DNA of 64,000 nucleotides from Chitinophagaceae bacterium. Its GTDB lineage: Bacteria > Bacteroidota > Bacteroidia > Chitinophagales > Chitinophagaceae. Of this stretch, positions 19,784 through 31,763 are shown in pieces (the first letter of the stretch is position 1; each line of letters begins with the position of its first letter). Below the pieces are notes generated by a model. That model worked only from the letters and a program-made list of their open reading frames with translations. It ran no database searches and had not been told where the DNA came from. Location: NCBI GenBank assembly GCA_947447825.1, contig CANFLL010000005.1, forward strand, positions 22,995 through 86,994, in the 5' to 3' direction. A program made the translations under genes and the position numbers.

Positions 19784-20073
19784 TGGCAAAGCGAAAAATA
19801 GTTTTATCAAAGTCGTTTGAAAGGGCATATATAAAATTCGTAAGCAAAAGACCCATTCTTAAAACAGCCATACAAAAGTCAATACTTCTGCTTGAAGAAG
19901 ATGCGTTAACCCAAAAATTGAAAACACACAAACTAAGTGGAAATTTATACGGATTAATGGCTTGTAGTTGTGGATATGATTGCAGAATTATTTTTTCTAT
20001 TGAAATAAACGAAACAACAAAAGAAGAGGAAATACTCCTAATAGATATAGGAACACACGATGAAGTTTATTGA
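19783..20073 (+). CDS. RelE/ParE-superfamily (YafQ-like) mRNA interferase toxin
   Basis: KLKTHKLSGNLYGLMACSCGYDCRIIFSIE..EILLIDIGTHDEVY. Confidence 0.88.
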   Translation: MAKRKIVLSKSFERAYIKFVSKRPILKTAIQKSILLLEEDALTQKLKTHKLSGNLYGLMACSCGYDCRIIFSIEINETTKEEEILLIDIGTHDEVY

Positions 20074-20094
20074 TTTATACTCTAGTTTTATCAG

Positions 20095-20430
20095 ATGGAC
20101 ATAGAACAACTACGCGATTATTGTTTGAGCAAACCACTTACCGAAGAAGGATTGCCTTTTGGGCCAAACGTGTTGGTGTTTAAGGTTAAAGGCAAAATAT
20201 TTCTGTTGGCTAGTTTGGATGCGCCACAACTGCAATTTAACTTGAAATGTAATCCTGACCTAGCCGAAGAACTGCGCGAACAATATAGCTGCGTAATACC
20301 TGGCTTTCACATGAACAAAAAACATTGGAACACCGTCATCCCCGATGGTACTGTTTCTACTGCACAAATAAAAGAATGGATAGACCACTCTTATGACCTG
20401 ATATTAAAATCGGTTAAGACAAAGGGTTAA
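20095..20430 (+). CDS. MmcQ/YjbR-family protein (intact copy)
   Basis: DIEQLRDYCLSKPLTEEGLPFGPNVLVFKVKGKIF...GFHMNKKHWNTVIPDG. Confidence 0.9.
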   Translation: MDIEQLRDYCLSKPLTEEGLPFGPNVLVFKVKGKIFLLASLDAPQLQFNLKCNPDLAEELREQYSCVIPGFHMNKKHWNTVIPDGTVSTAQIKEWIDHSYDLILKSVKTKG

Positions 20431-21203
20431 ACCCATTCCACCTCACCAAAAGTAAAAGAATCCTGCGTGGCATTGTTTACTAGCAGTTGCCCATATTCGT
20501 TTACGCCTTTTATAGTTGCCTCAAAAGTAATATTACCTTTTCGTAAAAGTACTTTCTCATTGCGCCTAAATAAATGCTGGTTATATTCTTGTAGAAGTTC
20601 TTGATAATTACCAAGTTTTAGTTGCTGATAACGCTTTTCTAAACAAACACATAATTCCTTGGCTAAGGCTACTGTATCGAAGGTTTTGCCCGTAATCTGT
20701 TTTAGAGAAACTGGGTTTTTAAGTTCTGGAGAAAAGGTTGTTTGGTTAATATTCATCCCAATGCCTACCACCGCCCATTGCCATTCTTGGCCACGAATAA
20801 TATTTTCTATTAATATTCCTGCTGCCTTTCTGTCACGCCAATAAATATCATTAGGCCATTTTATTACCGTTTCTTTACCAGCGTAGCCACTCAAAAAATC
20901 TTTGCAGGCAAGTGCTACACTTACACTAAACAAAAATTGATTGTTTAATGATAGAAAAGACGTGTCAACAATGCTCGAAATGATGATGTTAGTACTCGGC
21001 TCTGTAAGCCACTGTTTGCCGCGTTGACCCTTTCCGGCAGTCTGGCTATGTGCAAAATAAGTTGCACCATGTTCAGCCAAATTAGCTTGAATTAATTCAA
21101 TGGCATAACTATTGGTACTGGCAACCTCAATTAATTCAAAAAAAGATACTCCAATTGGAGAAATAATCGAATTAACAACTTTATTAATAATAAAAGGCGA
21201 CAA
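20427..21203 (-). CDS. birA: Biotin-[acetyl-CoA-carboxylase] ligase
   Basis: AHSQTAGKGQRGKQWLTEP...VIKWPNDIYWRDRKAAGILIE..VVGIGMNIN. Confidence 0.95.
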   Translation of the reverse strand: MSPFIINKVVNSIISPIGVSFFELIEVASTNSYAIELIQANLAEHGATYFAHSQTAGKGQRGKQWLTEPSTNIIISSIVDTSFLSLNNQFLFSVSVALACKDFLSGYAGKETVIKWPNDIYWRDRKAAGILIENIIRGQEWQWAVVGIGMNINQTTFSPELKNPVSLKQITGKTFDTVALAKELCVCLEKRYQQLKLGNYQELLQEYNQHLFRRNEKVLLRKGNITFEATIKGVNEYGQLLVNNATQDSFTFGEVEWV

Positions 21204-21321
21204 AGAAGTATTATTTTTGAAGCCGAAGATAAATGGAAGTAGTTAAATATTATTGAACAGACAAATTTGTCAAACAATTTTACACTTTAATTTGTGGTTA
21301 TTAGTTAGAAGTGGCTTTTTA

Positions 21322-21329
21322 TACTTTTG
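21322..21329 (+). promoter_or_regulatory. Bacteroidota -7-like element TACTTTTG upstream of rsfS
   Basis: Matches TAnnTTTG; -33 TTTG not at convincing spacing. Confidence 0.35.
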
Positions 21330-21398
21330 CATAAAATATTAATAACTTACAAACGTTTACCTTAGAAAAAGAAAAATTTATTCATTAAAATTACATAA

Positions 21399-21800
21399 TT
21401 GTTGGAACAACTTACATCTACAGACACCCGTGTTAAAAGCATTACTAAGCTTACTAAAAACTCCAAAATATTCAAGACGATTATTTCTGCTATAGAAGAC
21501 AAAAAAGGTTCTGGAATAGTAAGTCTCGATTTAAGAAAAATACCAGAGGCAGTAGCAGACTTTTTTATAGTTTGTGAAGCATCCTCTACTACTCAAGTTA
21601 AAGCAATAGGAGATTTTATTGAATATAAAGTGAAAGAAGTATGTGGCGAAAACCCATACAAAAACGAAGGAAAAGCAACAGGTCAGTGGGTTCTTATAGA
21701 CTACGTTACCATTGTGATACACGTAATGCACCCAGAAGCAAGAAGTTTTTATAAATTGGAAGACATGTGGAGCGATGCAATTGCGCAAACCCACGGATAA
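21399..21800 (+). CDS. rsfS: Ribosomal silencing factor RsfS
   Basis: DFFIVCEASSTTQVKAIGDFIEYKVKE..GQWVLIDYVTIVIHVMHPEARSFYKLEDMWSDA. Confidence 0.95.
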   Translation: MLEQLTSTDTRVKSITKLTKNSKIFKTIISAIEDKKGSGIVSLDLRKIPEAVADFFIVCEASSTTQVKAIGDFIEYKVKEVCGENPYKNEGKATGQWVLIDYVTIVIHVMHPEARSFYKLEDMWSDAIAQTHG

Positions 21801-21876
21801 AATTGAAATTTAACAAATCATAATTATAGTATCAAGACTATAAGAATTATTTTTATTTTGAAGCAATAGCATAATC

Positions 21877-23946
21877 ATGGCAATAGAAGAGAAGAATAAG
21901 GAAAAACAACCATCAAAGATACCATTTACAAATTTTGGTGACGACAAGGATAAGTCGTCTCGCAAACCACCGAAATTCAATATTTATTGGATATATGGGT
22001 TGATATTCGCAGTATTGGTCGGTTCTACATTTATAAAGAACAGCCCAGATTTAACCAAAACTACCGAGCAAGAATTCATCAATGAAATGCTTGCTAAGGG
22101 TGATGTGGTAAAATTGGAACCCGTAGATAATAAGAACATAGTTAGAATTTACATCAAGAGTGACAGTATTAATAAAGAATTTTACATAAAGAAATTCAAT
22201 GGTCACAGAGATGCAAGTACGGCTAAGGGTGTCCCATTATTTTACTTTAGGGTATATGAATGGACTGCCTTTACTACCAATTTGAATGATTTTTACAAAG
22301 CACATCCAGAAGTTGCAAGGGTTGCCATTGATCCTACTGAAGACCAAGATTGGTTTGGGCCTGCTTCTAGCTATTTAGTTTCGATCGTGATTTTTGTAGG
22401 CATCTGGGTTTTATTAATGCGCAAAATGGGAGGCGGCGGACCAGGTGGTGGTGGACCAGGCGGTATCTTCAACATTGGTAAATCTAAAGCTACTTTGTTT
22501 GATAAGGGTGCTAAGGTTAACATTAACTTTGGTGATGTAGCAGGTTTGGATGAAGCCAAGGTAGAGGTAATGGAAATAGTGGATTTTTTGAAGAATCCGA
22601 AGAAATATACAGCCTTGGGTGGAAAGATTCCTAAAGGGGCTTTGCTGATAGGACCTCCTGGTACTGGTAAAACCTTACTTGCAAAAGCTATGGCTGGTGA
22701 GGCACAAGTTCCTTTCTTTAGCCTAAGCGGTAGTGACTTTGTAGAAATGTTTGTGGGTGTGGGCGCAAGCCGTGTGAGAGATTTGTTTAAGCAAGCAAGA
22801 GAAAAAGCACCTTGTATCATATTTATAGATGAAATTGATGCCATAGGTCGTGCACGAGGTAAAAACGTGATGATGAGCAATGATGAAAGGGAAAACACCT
22901 TGAATCAGCTCCTTGTTGAAATGGACGGATTTGGTGGTGATACCGGTATCATTATATTGGCCGCTACAAACAGACCAGATGTATTGGACAGTGCATTGCT
23001 AAGACCGGGTCGTTTTGACAGACAAATTAGTATTGATAAACCAGACGTAAAAGGACGTGAAGCAATATTTAAAGTACACTTATTGCCAATCAAGGTTAGT
23101 GAAACTTTGGATGTTACTAAACTGGCTGAACAAACACCAGGTTTTGCAGGAGCGGATATTGCCAATGTATGTAATGAAGCTGCTTTGATAGCTGCCCGTA
23201 AGGACAAGCAAGCGGTAGAGATGATAGATTTTCAGGATGCAATTGATAGGGTAATTGGAGGATTGGAAAAGAAGAATAAAATAATTGCTCCACATGAAAA
23301 GGAAATCATAGCTTACCATGAAGCGGGTCATGCGGTTTGTGGTTGGTTCTTAGAACACGCTTATCCATTGTTGAAGGTAACCATAGTGCCAAGAGGAACT
23401 GCGGCTTTGGGTTATGCTCAATATACCCCAACTGAACAGTACTTGTATAATGAAGACCAATTGATGGATCAGATTTGTATGACTTTGGGCGGAAGGGCAA
23501 GTGAGCAAATCTTCTTCGGAAAGATTTCTACCGGTGCAAGCAATGACTTGCAACAAATTACCAGAATGGCCTACGGAATGGTTACTGCTTATGGTATGAG
23601 CGATAAGATTGGTAATGTAAGCTTCTACGATCCTACACAAGAAAACACTTTCACCAAGCCATTTAGTGAGGGTACAGGTAAGATAATAGACGAAGAAGTA
23701 AAGACGATTATTGATAGAGCATATCAGTTAACCATAGAATTACTAACCTTAAGAAAGAACGAAGTAGAAATATTGGCTAAAGAGCTTTTATCTAAAGAAG
23801 TTTTACATAAGAGTGATGTGGAAATTCTTATTGGTAAACGTCCTTTTGAGCCTAAGAAAATCTTAGAAGCAGAACCGGAAGTAGTTATTGCTCCACCTGA
23901 AACTACTATTGTAACAGCAACTAGTACTGATGAATTAGCTGACTAA
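21877..23946 (+). CDS. ftsH: ATP-dependent zinc metalloprotease FtsH
   Basis: [38 protein letters not shown]. Confidence 0.98.
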   Translation: MAIEEKNKEKQPSKIPFTNFGDDKDKSSRKPPKFNIYWIYGLIFAVLVGSTFIKNSPDLTKTTEQEFINEMLAKGDVVKLEPVDNKNIVRIYIKSDSINKEFYIKKFNGHRDASTAKGVPLFYFRVYEWTAFTTNLNDFYKAHPEVARVAIDPTEDQDWFGPASSYLVSIVIFVGIWVLLMRKMGGGGPGGGGPGGIFNIGKSKATLFDKGAKVNINFGDVAGLDEAKVEVMEIVDFLKNPKKYTALGGKIPKGALLIGPPGTGKTLLAKAMAGEAQVPFFSLSGSDFVEMFVGVGASRVRDLFKQAREKAPCIIFIDEIDAIGRARGKNVMMSNDERENTLNQLLVEMDGFGGDTGIIILAATNRPDVLDSALLRPGRFDRQISIDKPDVKGREAIFKVHLLPIKVSETLDVTKLAEQTPGFAGADIANVCNEAALIAARKDKQAVEMIDFQDAIDRVIGGLEKKNKIIAPHEKEIIAYHEAGHAVCGWFLEHAYPLLKVTIVPRGTAALGYAQYTPTEQYLYNEDQLMDQICMTLGGRASEQIFFGKISTGASNDLQQITRMAYGMVTAYGMSDKIGNVSFYDPTQENTFTKPFSEGTGKIIDEEVKTIIDRAYQLTIELLTLRKNEVEILAKELLSKEVLHKSDVEILIGKRPFEPKKILEAEPEVVIAPPETTIVTATSTDELAD

Positions 23947-24575
23947 TGAGTAATTCGAGAGAAAAAATATTAAGCAAAGTAAGACAGGCACTATCTAGTA
24001 AGGTGCCTGTTCCTTTTGAAGGAATAAATCCTTCAGAAAGTGTTTTTCATTCTTCATCCGAAGAGTTGGAATTAGAATTTGCTGAAAACTTTACCAAACT
24101 CCAAGGCAAGTTTTGTTACTGTGCCTCGAATGAGGAACTAATTGAAAGTTTGAAAAAATTAGCTGTAATTAGAAAATGGACAAACATTTATTGTGTAGAA
24201 GACAACCTGAAACAAAATCTACAAACTAGTGGATTTGAGAACCTTACTAATTTAGATTTAAAAAGCAGCGATGCTTCCATCACTACCTGCGAAGCTTTAA
24301 TAGCCCGAACAGGGAGTATGCTTTTAAGCAGCGCATCGCAAAGTGGTAGAACGGTTAGTGTTTATGCGCCTATTCATATTTGCATTGCCTATACTAGTCA
24401 GCTAGTTTATGATATAAAAGACGGCTTGTCTTTCATCAAAACAAAATACAAAGGAAATATTCCTTCCCTTATTTCGTTGGCAACAGGTCCTAGCCGTACT
24501 GCCGATATAGAAAAAACATTAGTAGTTGGCGTTCATGGTCCAAAAGAAGTCTTTTGCTTTTTGGTAAACGACTAA
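23946..24575 (+). CDS. LUD-domain (LutC/YkgG-like) protein
   Basis: ALIARTGSMLLSSASQSGRTVSVYAPIHICIAYTSQLV...LATGPSRTADIEKTLVVGVHGPKEVFCFLV. Confidence 0.85.
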   Translation: MSNSREKILSKVRQALSSKVPVPFEGINPSESVFHSSSEELELEFAENFTKLQGKFCYCASNEELIESLKKLAVIRKWTNIYCVEDNLKQNLQTSGFENLTNLDLKSSDASITTCEALIARTGSMLLSSASQSGRTVSVYAPIHICIAYTSQLVYDIKDGLSFIKTKYKGNIPSLISLATGPSRTADIEKTLVVGVHGPKEVFCFLVND

Positions 24576-24589
24576 TTTAAGAATATTAC

Positions 24590-25348
24590 ATGCAGATACC
24601 TCCTCAAAAGAAAATATATTTCCTATCCGATTTTCACCTCGGCGCACCAAACTATGAAAAGAGTTTGATTCGAGAGAAAAAGATAGTGAAGTTTTTGGAA
24701 TCTATTAGGCATGATGCTTTTGAAATATTTATAGTAGGCGATTTGTTCGATTTTTGGTACGAGTATAAAACCGTTGTGCCAAGAGGATATACAAGAATTT
24801 TGGGGAAGCTTGCCGAGATTACCGATAGTGGCATTCCTATTCATTTCTTTGTAGGAAACCATGATATGTGGATGAGTGGTTATTTTGAGCAAGAACTGAA
24901 CATACCCGTTTATCATCATCCCAAAACTTTTCAGTATAATAATAAATCATTCTTTATTGGTCATGGCGATGGATTGGGGCCTGGTGATAATGGCTATAAA
25001 TTCATTAAGAAAATATTTAGAAACCCTCTGTGTCATTGGCTATTTGGACAATTGCACCCAACGTTGGGAATGGGAATAGCTAACTATTTCAGTCGGAAAA
25101 GCAAAGAAAAGACAGGAACTAGCGATGAACACTTTTTGGGAGAAGACAAAGAATGGCTAATCCTTTTTTGTAAGGAGACCTTACAAAAGGAACATTTTAA
25201 TTACTTCATTTTTGGGCATAGACATTTTCCTTTAGATTACAAATTGACTGAAACAAGTAGATATATAAATTTGGGTGATTGGATACGAACCTTCACTTAC
25301 GCTACCTTTGATGGAACTGACATGCAACTACTCGAATGGAAAGAATAA
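24590..25348 (+). CDS. lpxH: UDP-2,3-diacylglucosamine diphosphatase-like metallophosphoesterase
   Basis: YFLSDFHLGAP..IVGDLFDFWYEY..FVGNHDMWM..GHGDGLGPGD..FGHRHFP. Confidence 0.85.
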   Translation: MQIPPQKKIYFLSDFHLGAPNYEKSLIREKKIVKFLESIRHDAFEIFIVGDLFDFWYEYKTVVPRGYTRILGKLAEITDSGIPIHFFVGNHDMWMSGYFEQELNIPVYHHPKTFQYNNKSFFIGHGDGLGPGDNGYKFIKKIFRNPLCHWLFGQLHPTLGMGIANYFSRKSKEKTGTSDEHFLGEDKEWLILFCKETLQKEHFNYFIFGHRHFPLDYKLTETSRYINLGDWIRTFTYATFDGTDMQLLEWKE

Positions 25349-26151
25349 TAATTTATATACTAGCATTTATTTTTATCTGCCATCCCGCAAAAGCCACCCC
25401 CGATACCTTATTACATCTACAATTAAAGAGTACGATTAAAGGAGATTTCGCAAATTTTTTTGTAGATAATTTGGGCAATATTTTCCTAATTACCTCTGCC
25501 AATCAAATCAAAAAATTAAACAACAATCTAGATAGTATTGCCATCTTTAATGAGAGCAAACTCTATGGCGACATTTATTCTTTGGATGTAAGTAACCCAC
25601 TGAAAGTATTGGTGTATTATAAAGATTATAATACTATCCTAAGCTTGGATAGGCAGCTTAGCAAACGAAACACGCTCGATCTGCGCCTACAAAACATCTT
25701 TCAGGTGAGGGCAATAGCTCAGAGTTATGATAATAATATTTGGCTATTTGATGAAGTGGATAATAAACTGAAAAAGATAGATGAGGCTGGAAACTTGCTT
25801 TTGGAAGCCCCAGATTTTAGGCAATTGTTTGGAGAGGCCTATCTGCCACAAACCATCTTGGATATGAATGGATTATTGTATCTATATAACCCAAAAAAGG
25901 GGTGGAAACTATTTGATTATTATGGTGGATTTAAGTCTCAATATCCTGTTTTTAATTGGCAGGATGTGCAAGTAGCCGATGGCTATCTAAAGGGACATGA
26001 TAGTAGCTTCTTTTATGCTGATAGACCAAAAGAGTTACAGTATCTGCGAGCAAAACCGGATATAAACATTGCTAGTTCCAGGAAAATCATTCAATTGCAT
26101 GACCAATATTATATTATGACTAAAGAGGGATTAAGTATTTTTACAGAGTAA
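25336..26151 (+). CDS. Hypothetical secreted beta-propeller-like protein
   Basis: Signal peptide, overlaps lpxH end; propeller-like LFVDNLGNIFLIT..GNLLLEAPDF. Confidence 0.6.
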   Translation: MERIIIYILAFIFICHPAKATPDTLLHLQLKSTIKGDFANFFVDNLGNIFLITSANQIKKLNNNLDSIAIFNESKLYGDIYSLDVSNPLKVLVYYKDYNTILSLDRQLSKRNTLDLRLQNIFQVRAIAQSYDNNIWLFDEVDNKLKKIDEAGNLLLEAPDFRQLFGEAYLPQTILDMNGLLYLYNPKKGWKLFDYYGGFKSQYPVFNWQDVQVADGYLKGHDSSFFYADRPKELQYLRAKPDINIASSRKIIQLHDQYYIMTKEGLSIFTE

Positions 26152-26304
26152 TTAAGGATTGATTTGTTAACCAACATTATTACTCAAATTTTTTTTAAAA
26201 CTCAGTTCAAACTATTTTAAAAAATATTCTTTGCTTAATGAATGAATATATTTTAACATAAGCTTCTTATTTTGAATTGTTTTTCTCAAATTTATTTATC
26301 ACAC

Positions 26305-26919
26305 ATGGCTTTGTTTTTAGATATACATCCCGTCAATCCCAATCAAAGGCATATTTCTACAGTTGTAGATTGTCTTCTATCTGGCGGTGTAATTATTTAT
26401 CCCACTGATACAATCTATGGATTAGGATGCGATATATTTCAGCATAAAGCAATAGAAAGAGTAGCAAGGATTAAAAATGTCGACCCTCATAAAGTTCAAT
26501 TAAGTTTCGTGTGTAATGATTTGTCAGACTTAAGCAAATACACAAAAAGTATTGATACACCCTTATATCGATTATTAAAAAATCATTTACCAGGTCCTTA
26601 TACATTCATCTTGCCTGCAAGTAAGGAAGTTCCAAAGATATTACAGTCAAAAAAGAATACCATTGGTTTGCGGATTCCAGATAATCTTATTGCAAAAACA
26701 ATTACAGAACAATTACAGCATCCACTGCTTTCAGCTTCTTTACCAGGGGAGATGGTGGAAGAATATACTGATCCAGAATTAATATATGAAAACTTTAAAA
26801 ATATAGTAGATATTGTGGTTAATGGTGGCATTGGAGGAATGATACCATCTACCATTATTGATTGCACTAAAGAGGATTATGAAGTGGTTCGTATGGGGGC
26901 TGGTAGTTGGGATAATTAA
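26305..26919 (+). CDS. L-threonylcarbamoyladenylate synthase (Sua5/YciO/YrdC)
   Basis: GGVIIYPTDTIYGLGCDIF..KNVDPHK..PGPYTFILPASKEVP..IGLRIPDN. Confidence 0.92.
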   Translation: MALFLDIHPVNPNQRHISTVVDCLLSGGVIIYPTDTIYGLGCDIFQHKAIERVARIKNVDPHKVQLSFVCNDLSDLSKYTKSIDTPLYRLLKNHLPGPYTFILPASKEVPKILQSKKNTIGLRIPDNLIAKTITEQLQHPLLSASLPGEMVEEYTDPELIYENFKNIVDIVVNGGIGGMIPSTIIDCTKEDYEVVRMGAGSWDN

Positions 26920-27000
26920 TCAGTGTAAGCTGTTTGTTTGATTTGTTACAACGCACTAAGCACAAATTATATTCTTAATTTAAAATTGGATGTAGCTAAA

Positions 27001-27045
27001 TAAAAAAGCCCCTCATTAGTTTTAAACCTATGAGGGGCTTTTTTA
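27001..27045. terminator. Bidirectional terminator between convergent genes
   Basis: taaaaaagcccctca / tgaggggctttttta. Confidence 0.9.
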
Positions 27046-27059
27046 TTATTCTCTTTATA

Positions 27060-27311
27060 CTAAACTAAAACAGCACCTTCTACTAAAACAGTTGCTTTGT
27101 TGTTTAATACTTCCACAAAGCCACTTTGTATGGTATAGTTTTCGAAAGAAGATTTATCCTTTAATACTTTCAAATTGCCCTTTCCTAAGGCACTTACCAA
27201 AGGAGCGTGTTTATTCAGTATTTCAAACAAACCATCAATGCCAGGAAGTTGAACTCCGTAAACTTCTGCACTGAATAGTTTCTTTTCTGGTGTCAATATC
27301 TCTAAAATCAT
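27060..27311 (-). CDS. atpC: F1-ATP synthase epsilon subunit (short form)
   Basis: MILEILTPEKKLFSAEVYGVQLPGIDGLFEILNKHAPLVSAL; downstream of atpD. Confidence 0.93.
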   Translation of the reverse strand: MILEILTPEKKLFSAEVYGVQLPGIDGLFEILNKHAPLVSALGKGNLKVLKDKSSFENYTIQSGFVEVLNNKATVLVEGAVLV

Positions 27312-27357
27312 ATACCTTATAGTTTTAATATTGTTCTAATTCTGATAGATATGTAGT

Positions 27358-28896
<1,539 letters not shown>

Positions 28897-29025
28897 TTAT
28901 TTTTAAAGCTTCCATCCATTAGCTTTTTTAAATTCGGCTGCAAAAGTAAGGGTATGTAACTAAAATACAAATTCAAAATCGCTGAATGATAATTTTTTAA
29001 AAACAATACTGCAACTTCGCACTTA

Positions 29026-29712
29026 ATGGCACTGATATTAAACATAGACACCTCTATTGAAACAGCAGATGTTTTCCTTGCAAAAGATGGTATTCTTTTG
29101 ATGAGTGAATCAAATTCAGAACCCAAAAATCATGGTTCTTTCTTGCAGTTTGCTATTCAAAAGATACTTTCTGAAACAAATACTCCATTAAAAGCTCTCG
29201 ATGCTATTGCAGTAACTAATGGTCCAGGAAGTTATACCGGACTAAGGGTGGGTATGGCTTCTGCTAAAGGACTTTGTTTTTCTTTGAACAAACCAATAAT
29301 TACTATTTCAACCTTAGAAGTATTAGCAAGTTCCATTAAAAGTCAATTCATATTAAATAATGATTATCTTTTTTGTCCATTAATTGATGCCAGAAGAATG
29401 GAAGTGTTTACTGCCTTATACAATTTTAATATTGAGCCGATTCTTCCCCCGCAATCAATGATACTAGATGAAAACTCTTTTGCAAATCAGCTTGAATCGA
29501 AAGTGATTGTTTTTGCAGGTAATGGAAGTGCGAAGCTAAAGGAGGTGCTTAATCATCCAAATGCACTTTTTGTGTCCCTAGAACCTACTGCCAAGATAGC
29601 ATCAATGATTACAATTTCAGAGGGAAAATATCTAATTAAAAATTTTGATAATCTTGCATATTCGGAGCCATTCTATATAAAAGATGTCTTTTTTGCCGAA
29701 AAAAGTAAATAA
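29026..29712 (+). CDS. tsaB: tRNA threonylcarbamoyladenosine biosynthesis protein TsaB
   Basis: LILNIDTSIETADVFL..IAVTNGPGSYTGLRVGMASAKGLCF. Confidence 0.93.
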   Translation: MALILNIDTSIETADVFLAKDGILLMSESNSEPKNHGSFLQFAIQKILSETNTPLKALDAIAVTNGPGSYTGLRVGMASAKGLCFSLNKPIITISTLEVLASSIKSQFILNNDYLFCPLIDARRMEVFTALYNFNIEPILPPQSMILDENSFANQLESKVIVFAGNGSAKLKEVLNHPNALFVSLEPTAKIASMITISEGKYLIKNFDNLAYSEPFYIKDVFFAEKSK

Positions 29713-29816
29713 TAAAATTTAAATGCACCGATTTCGTGCTTTTAGGTGTCATAGTTTATATAAATTATATATTTTTATCAAATTAGTACACCATACATAA
29801 CACCAATTTAAATTTT

Positions 29817-30176
29817 ATGGCTCAATCAAACGCTATCATGACACTATCCAACGGAGAAATCACTATTAAAGTAGATTTAATCCAGACCAAAAAGAGTGCT
29901 GCAATTCTTAGAGCTTTGAATCATAAGCTTAGGCAACAAATCATTAAGTTGTTGAATGACTCTAAAAAGATGACCGTTACAGAAATTTATGTGAAACTTC
30001 GTTTAGAACAATCTGTTGCATCACAACATTTAGCAATTTTGCGACTCGCACAATTGGTTACTACCAAGCGTGATGGTAAGTTTATTTTTTATTCTGTCAA
30101 TTATGAAAGAATAGATGAAATAAATGATTTCATAATAGATCTCGTCGGCAAAACTCCATCTAAAGAAAGAGAGTAG
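29817..30176 (+). CDS. ArsR-family winged-helix regulator
   Basis: ALNHKLRQQIIKLLNDSKKMTVTEIYVKLRLEQSVASQHLAILRLAQLVTTKRDGKFIFYSV. Confidence 0.9.
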   Translation: MAQSNAIMTLSNGEITIKVDLIQTKKSAAILRALNHKLRQQIIKLLNDSKKMTVTEIYVKLRLEQSVASQHLAILRLAQLVTTKRDGKFIFYSVNYERIDEINDFIIDLVGKTPSKERE

Positions 30177-30206
30177 TGCAGGCTTTAAAAAGATTAATTT
30201 TTCCCT

Positions 30207-31619
30207 ATGTTTATTAAACAGTTTTATACTAACTGCCTTAGCGAATACGCTTACTATATTGAAAGTAATGGCGAGGCAGTAGTAATAGATCCATTAAGGG
30301 ATGTTAAAGAATATATTAAGTTAGCCAACGAAAGAAAGGCAACCATTAAATATGTTTTAGAAACTCACTTTCATGCTGATTTTGTGAGTGGTCATCTTGA
30401 TTTGGCAAAAGAAACTGGAGCATCCATCGTTTATGGTCCCAACACAAAAACTAATTATAAAGTTCATGTTGCTAAGGATGGGGAAGAATTTAAAATAGGC
30501 ATTATTACTATTAGATTACTGCATACACCAGGGCATACGCTAGAAAGCAGTTGCTATTTATTGCTTGATGAGAATGCCCAAAGCCATGCATTATTTACAG
30601 GAGATACCTTATTTATTGGCGATGTAGGCAGGCCTGATCTTTCTCAAAGTGATGAGTTGCCTGTTAATGATCTTGCTGGATTATTGTACGAAAGCATAAG
30701 ATTTAAAATTTTACCGCTCAATGATAATGTTATTATTTATCCTGGTCATGGGGCGGGGAGTAGTTGTGGTAAAAATCTTTCCAAGGAAAGTATCAGTACA
30801 ATTGGAGAGCAAAAGCAGCATAACTATGCGCTTAAAGAGCAGCTTAAAGAAGAATTTATAAAAGCCGTAACAGAGGGATTGGTGGCACCTCCCAAATATT
30901 TCCCCATTAATGCGATGATAAATAAAGAAGGATATGAAAGTTTGAGCAGTATATTAAATACTGGGCTTACCAAACTTTCTGTAACAACATTTAAAGCCCA
31001 TATCAGTGATGATGAATATGTAGTTTTAGACACAAGGGCAACAGCCGATTTTGTGCAAGGATTTGTTCCTGGTTCATTATACGTAGGGCTTGAAGGCCGT
31101 TTTGCCGAATGGGCAGCTAGCATATTGCCTTTCGATAAAACTATTTTGCTAATCACAGAAGCTGGTAAAGAAGAGGAAACCATTACTCGATTGGCAAGAG
31201 TAGGATTTGAGAAGATGGGTGGTTTTTTGGAAGGGGGCTATGAAGCTTGGGTTAATGCCGGTGAACAAATTGATTTAATAATTGATGTAGAAGTTGATGA
31301 ACTAGCAATGGACATTGAGTTCGACACGAATTTAGTTGTGCTTGATGTTAGGAAAGAGGCTGAATATGATAATGGTCATTTGCAGGAATCTATAAACATA
31401 CCCTTAGAAAATTTAGTGGATCCTGGAACCATGGCCGACTTTGATGATAACCATAACATTTATGTGCATTGCGGTGGTGGGTATAGGAGTGTGATTGCTT
31501 GTTCATTATTAAAAAAACAAGGCATTCACAACATTAGAAATGTAAATGGTGGATGGGATGCTATTTCTGAACTGAAAAGTAAATTTAAAATAATAAAAAC
31601 AGAAGCATCACTCAATTAG
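30207..31619 (+). CDS. MBL-fold persulfide dioxygenase-like protein fused to two rhodanese domains
   Basis: ETHFHADFVSGHLDLA..HTPGHTLESSCY..FTGDTLFIGDVGRPDL; C-terminal YVHCGGGYRSVIACSLL. Confidence 0.93.
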   Translation: MFIKQFYTNCLSEYAYYIESNGEAVVIDPLRDVKEYIKLANERKATIKYVLETHFHADFVSGHLDLAKETGASIVYGPNTKTNYKVHVAKDGEEFKIGIITIRLLHTPGHTLESSCYLLLDENAQSHALFTGDTLFIGDVGRPDLSQSDELPVNDLAGLLYESIRFKILPLNDNVIIYPGHGAGSSCGKNLSKESISTIGEQKQHNYALKEQLKEEFIKAVTEGLVAPPKYFPINAMINKEGYESLSSILNTGLTKLSVTTFKAHISDDEYVVLDTRATADFVQGFVPGSLYVGLEGRFAEWAASILPFDKTILLITEAGKEEETITRLARVGFEKMGGFLEGGYEAWVNAGEQIDLIIDVEVDELAMDIEFDTNLVVLDVRKEAEYDNGHLQESINIPLENLVDPGTMADFDDNHNIYVHCGGGYRSVIACSLLKKQGIHNIRNVNGGWDAISELKSKFKIIKTEASLN

Positions 31620-31641
31620 CAGCGTGTATCTTTTTGTTGTT

Positions 31642-31680
31642 AACCTCTCGAATTGTAAATACTTCGAGAGGTTTTATTTT
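31642..31680 (+). terminator. Intrinsic terminator after MBL-rhodanese gene
   Basis: aacctctcgaa / ttcgagaggtt then T-rich. Confidence 0.85.
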
Positions 31681-31763
31681 TGAATAGGTTCGGTAAAATT
31701 CTCATTAATCAAATTAAAAACAAAAGCTTCTATACATCATTGAACATAATAAATTAAGCTCCA

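Noticed and set aside
22371-23640. Antisense ORFs in ftsH (100-175 aa)
   Set aside because: Shadow ORFs of a conserved CDS.
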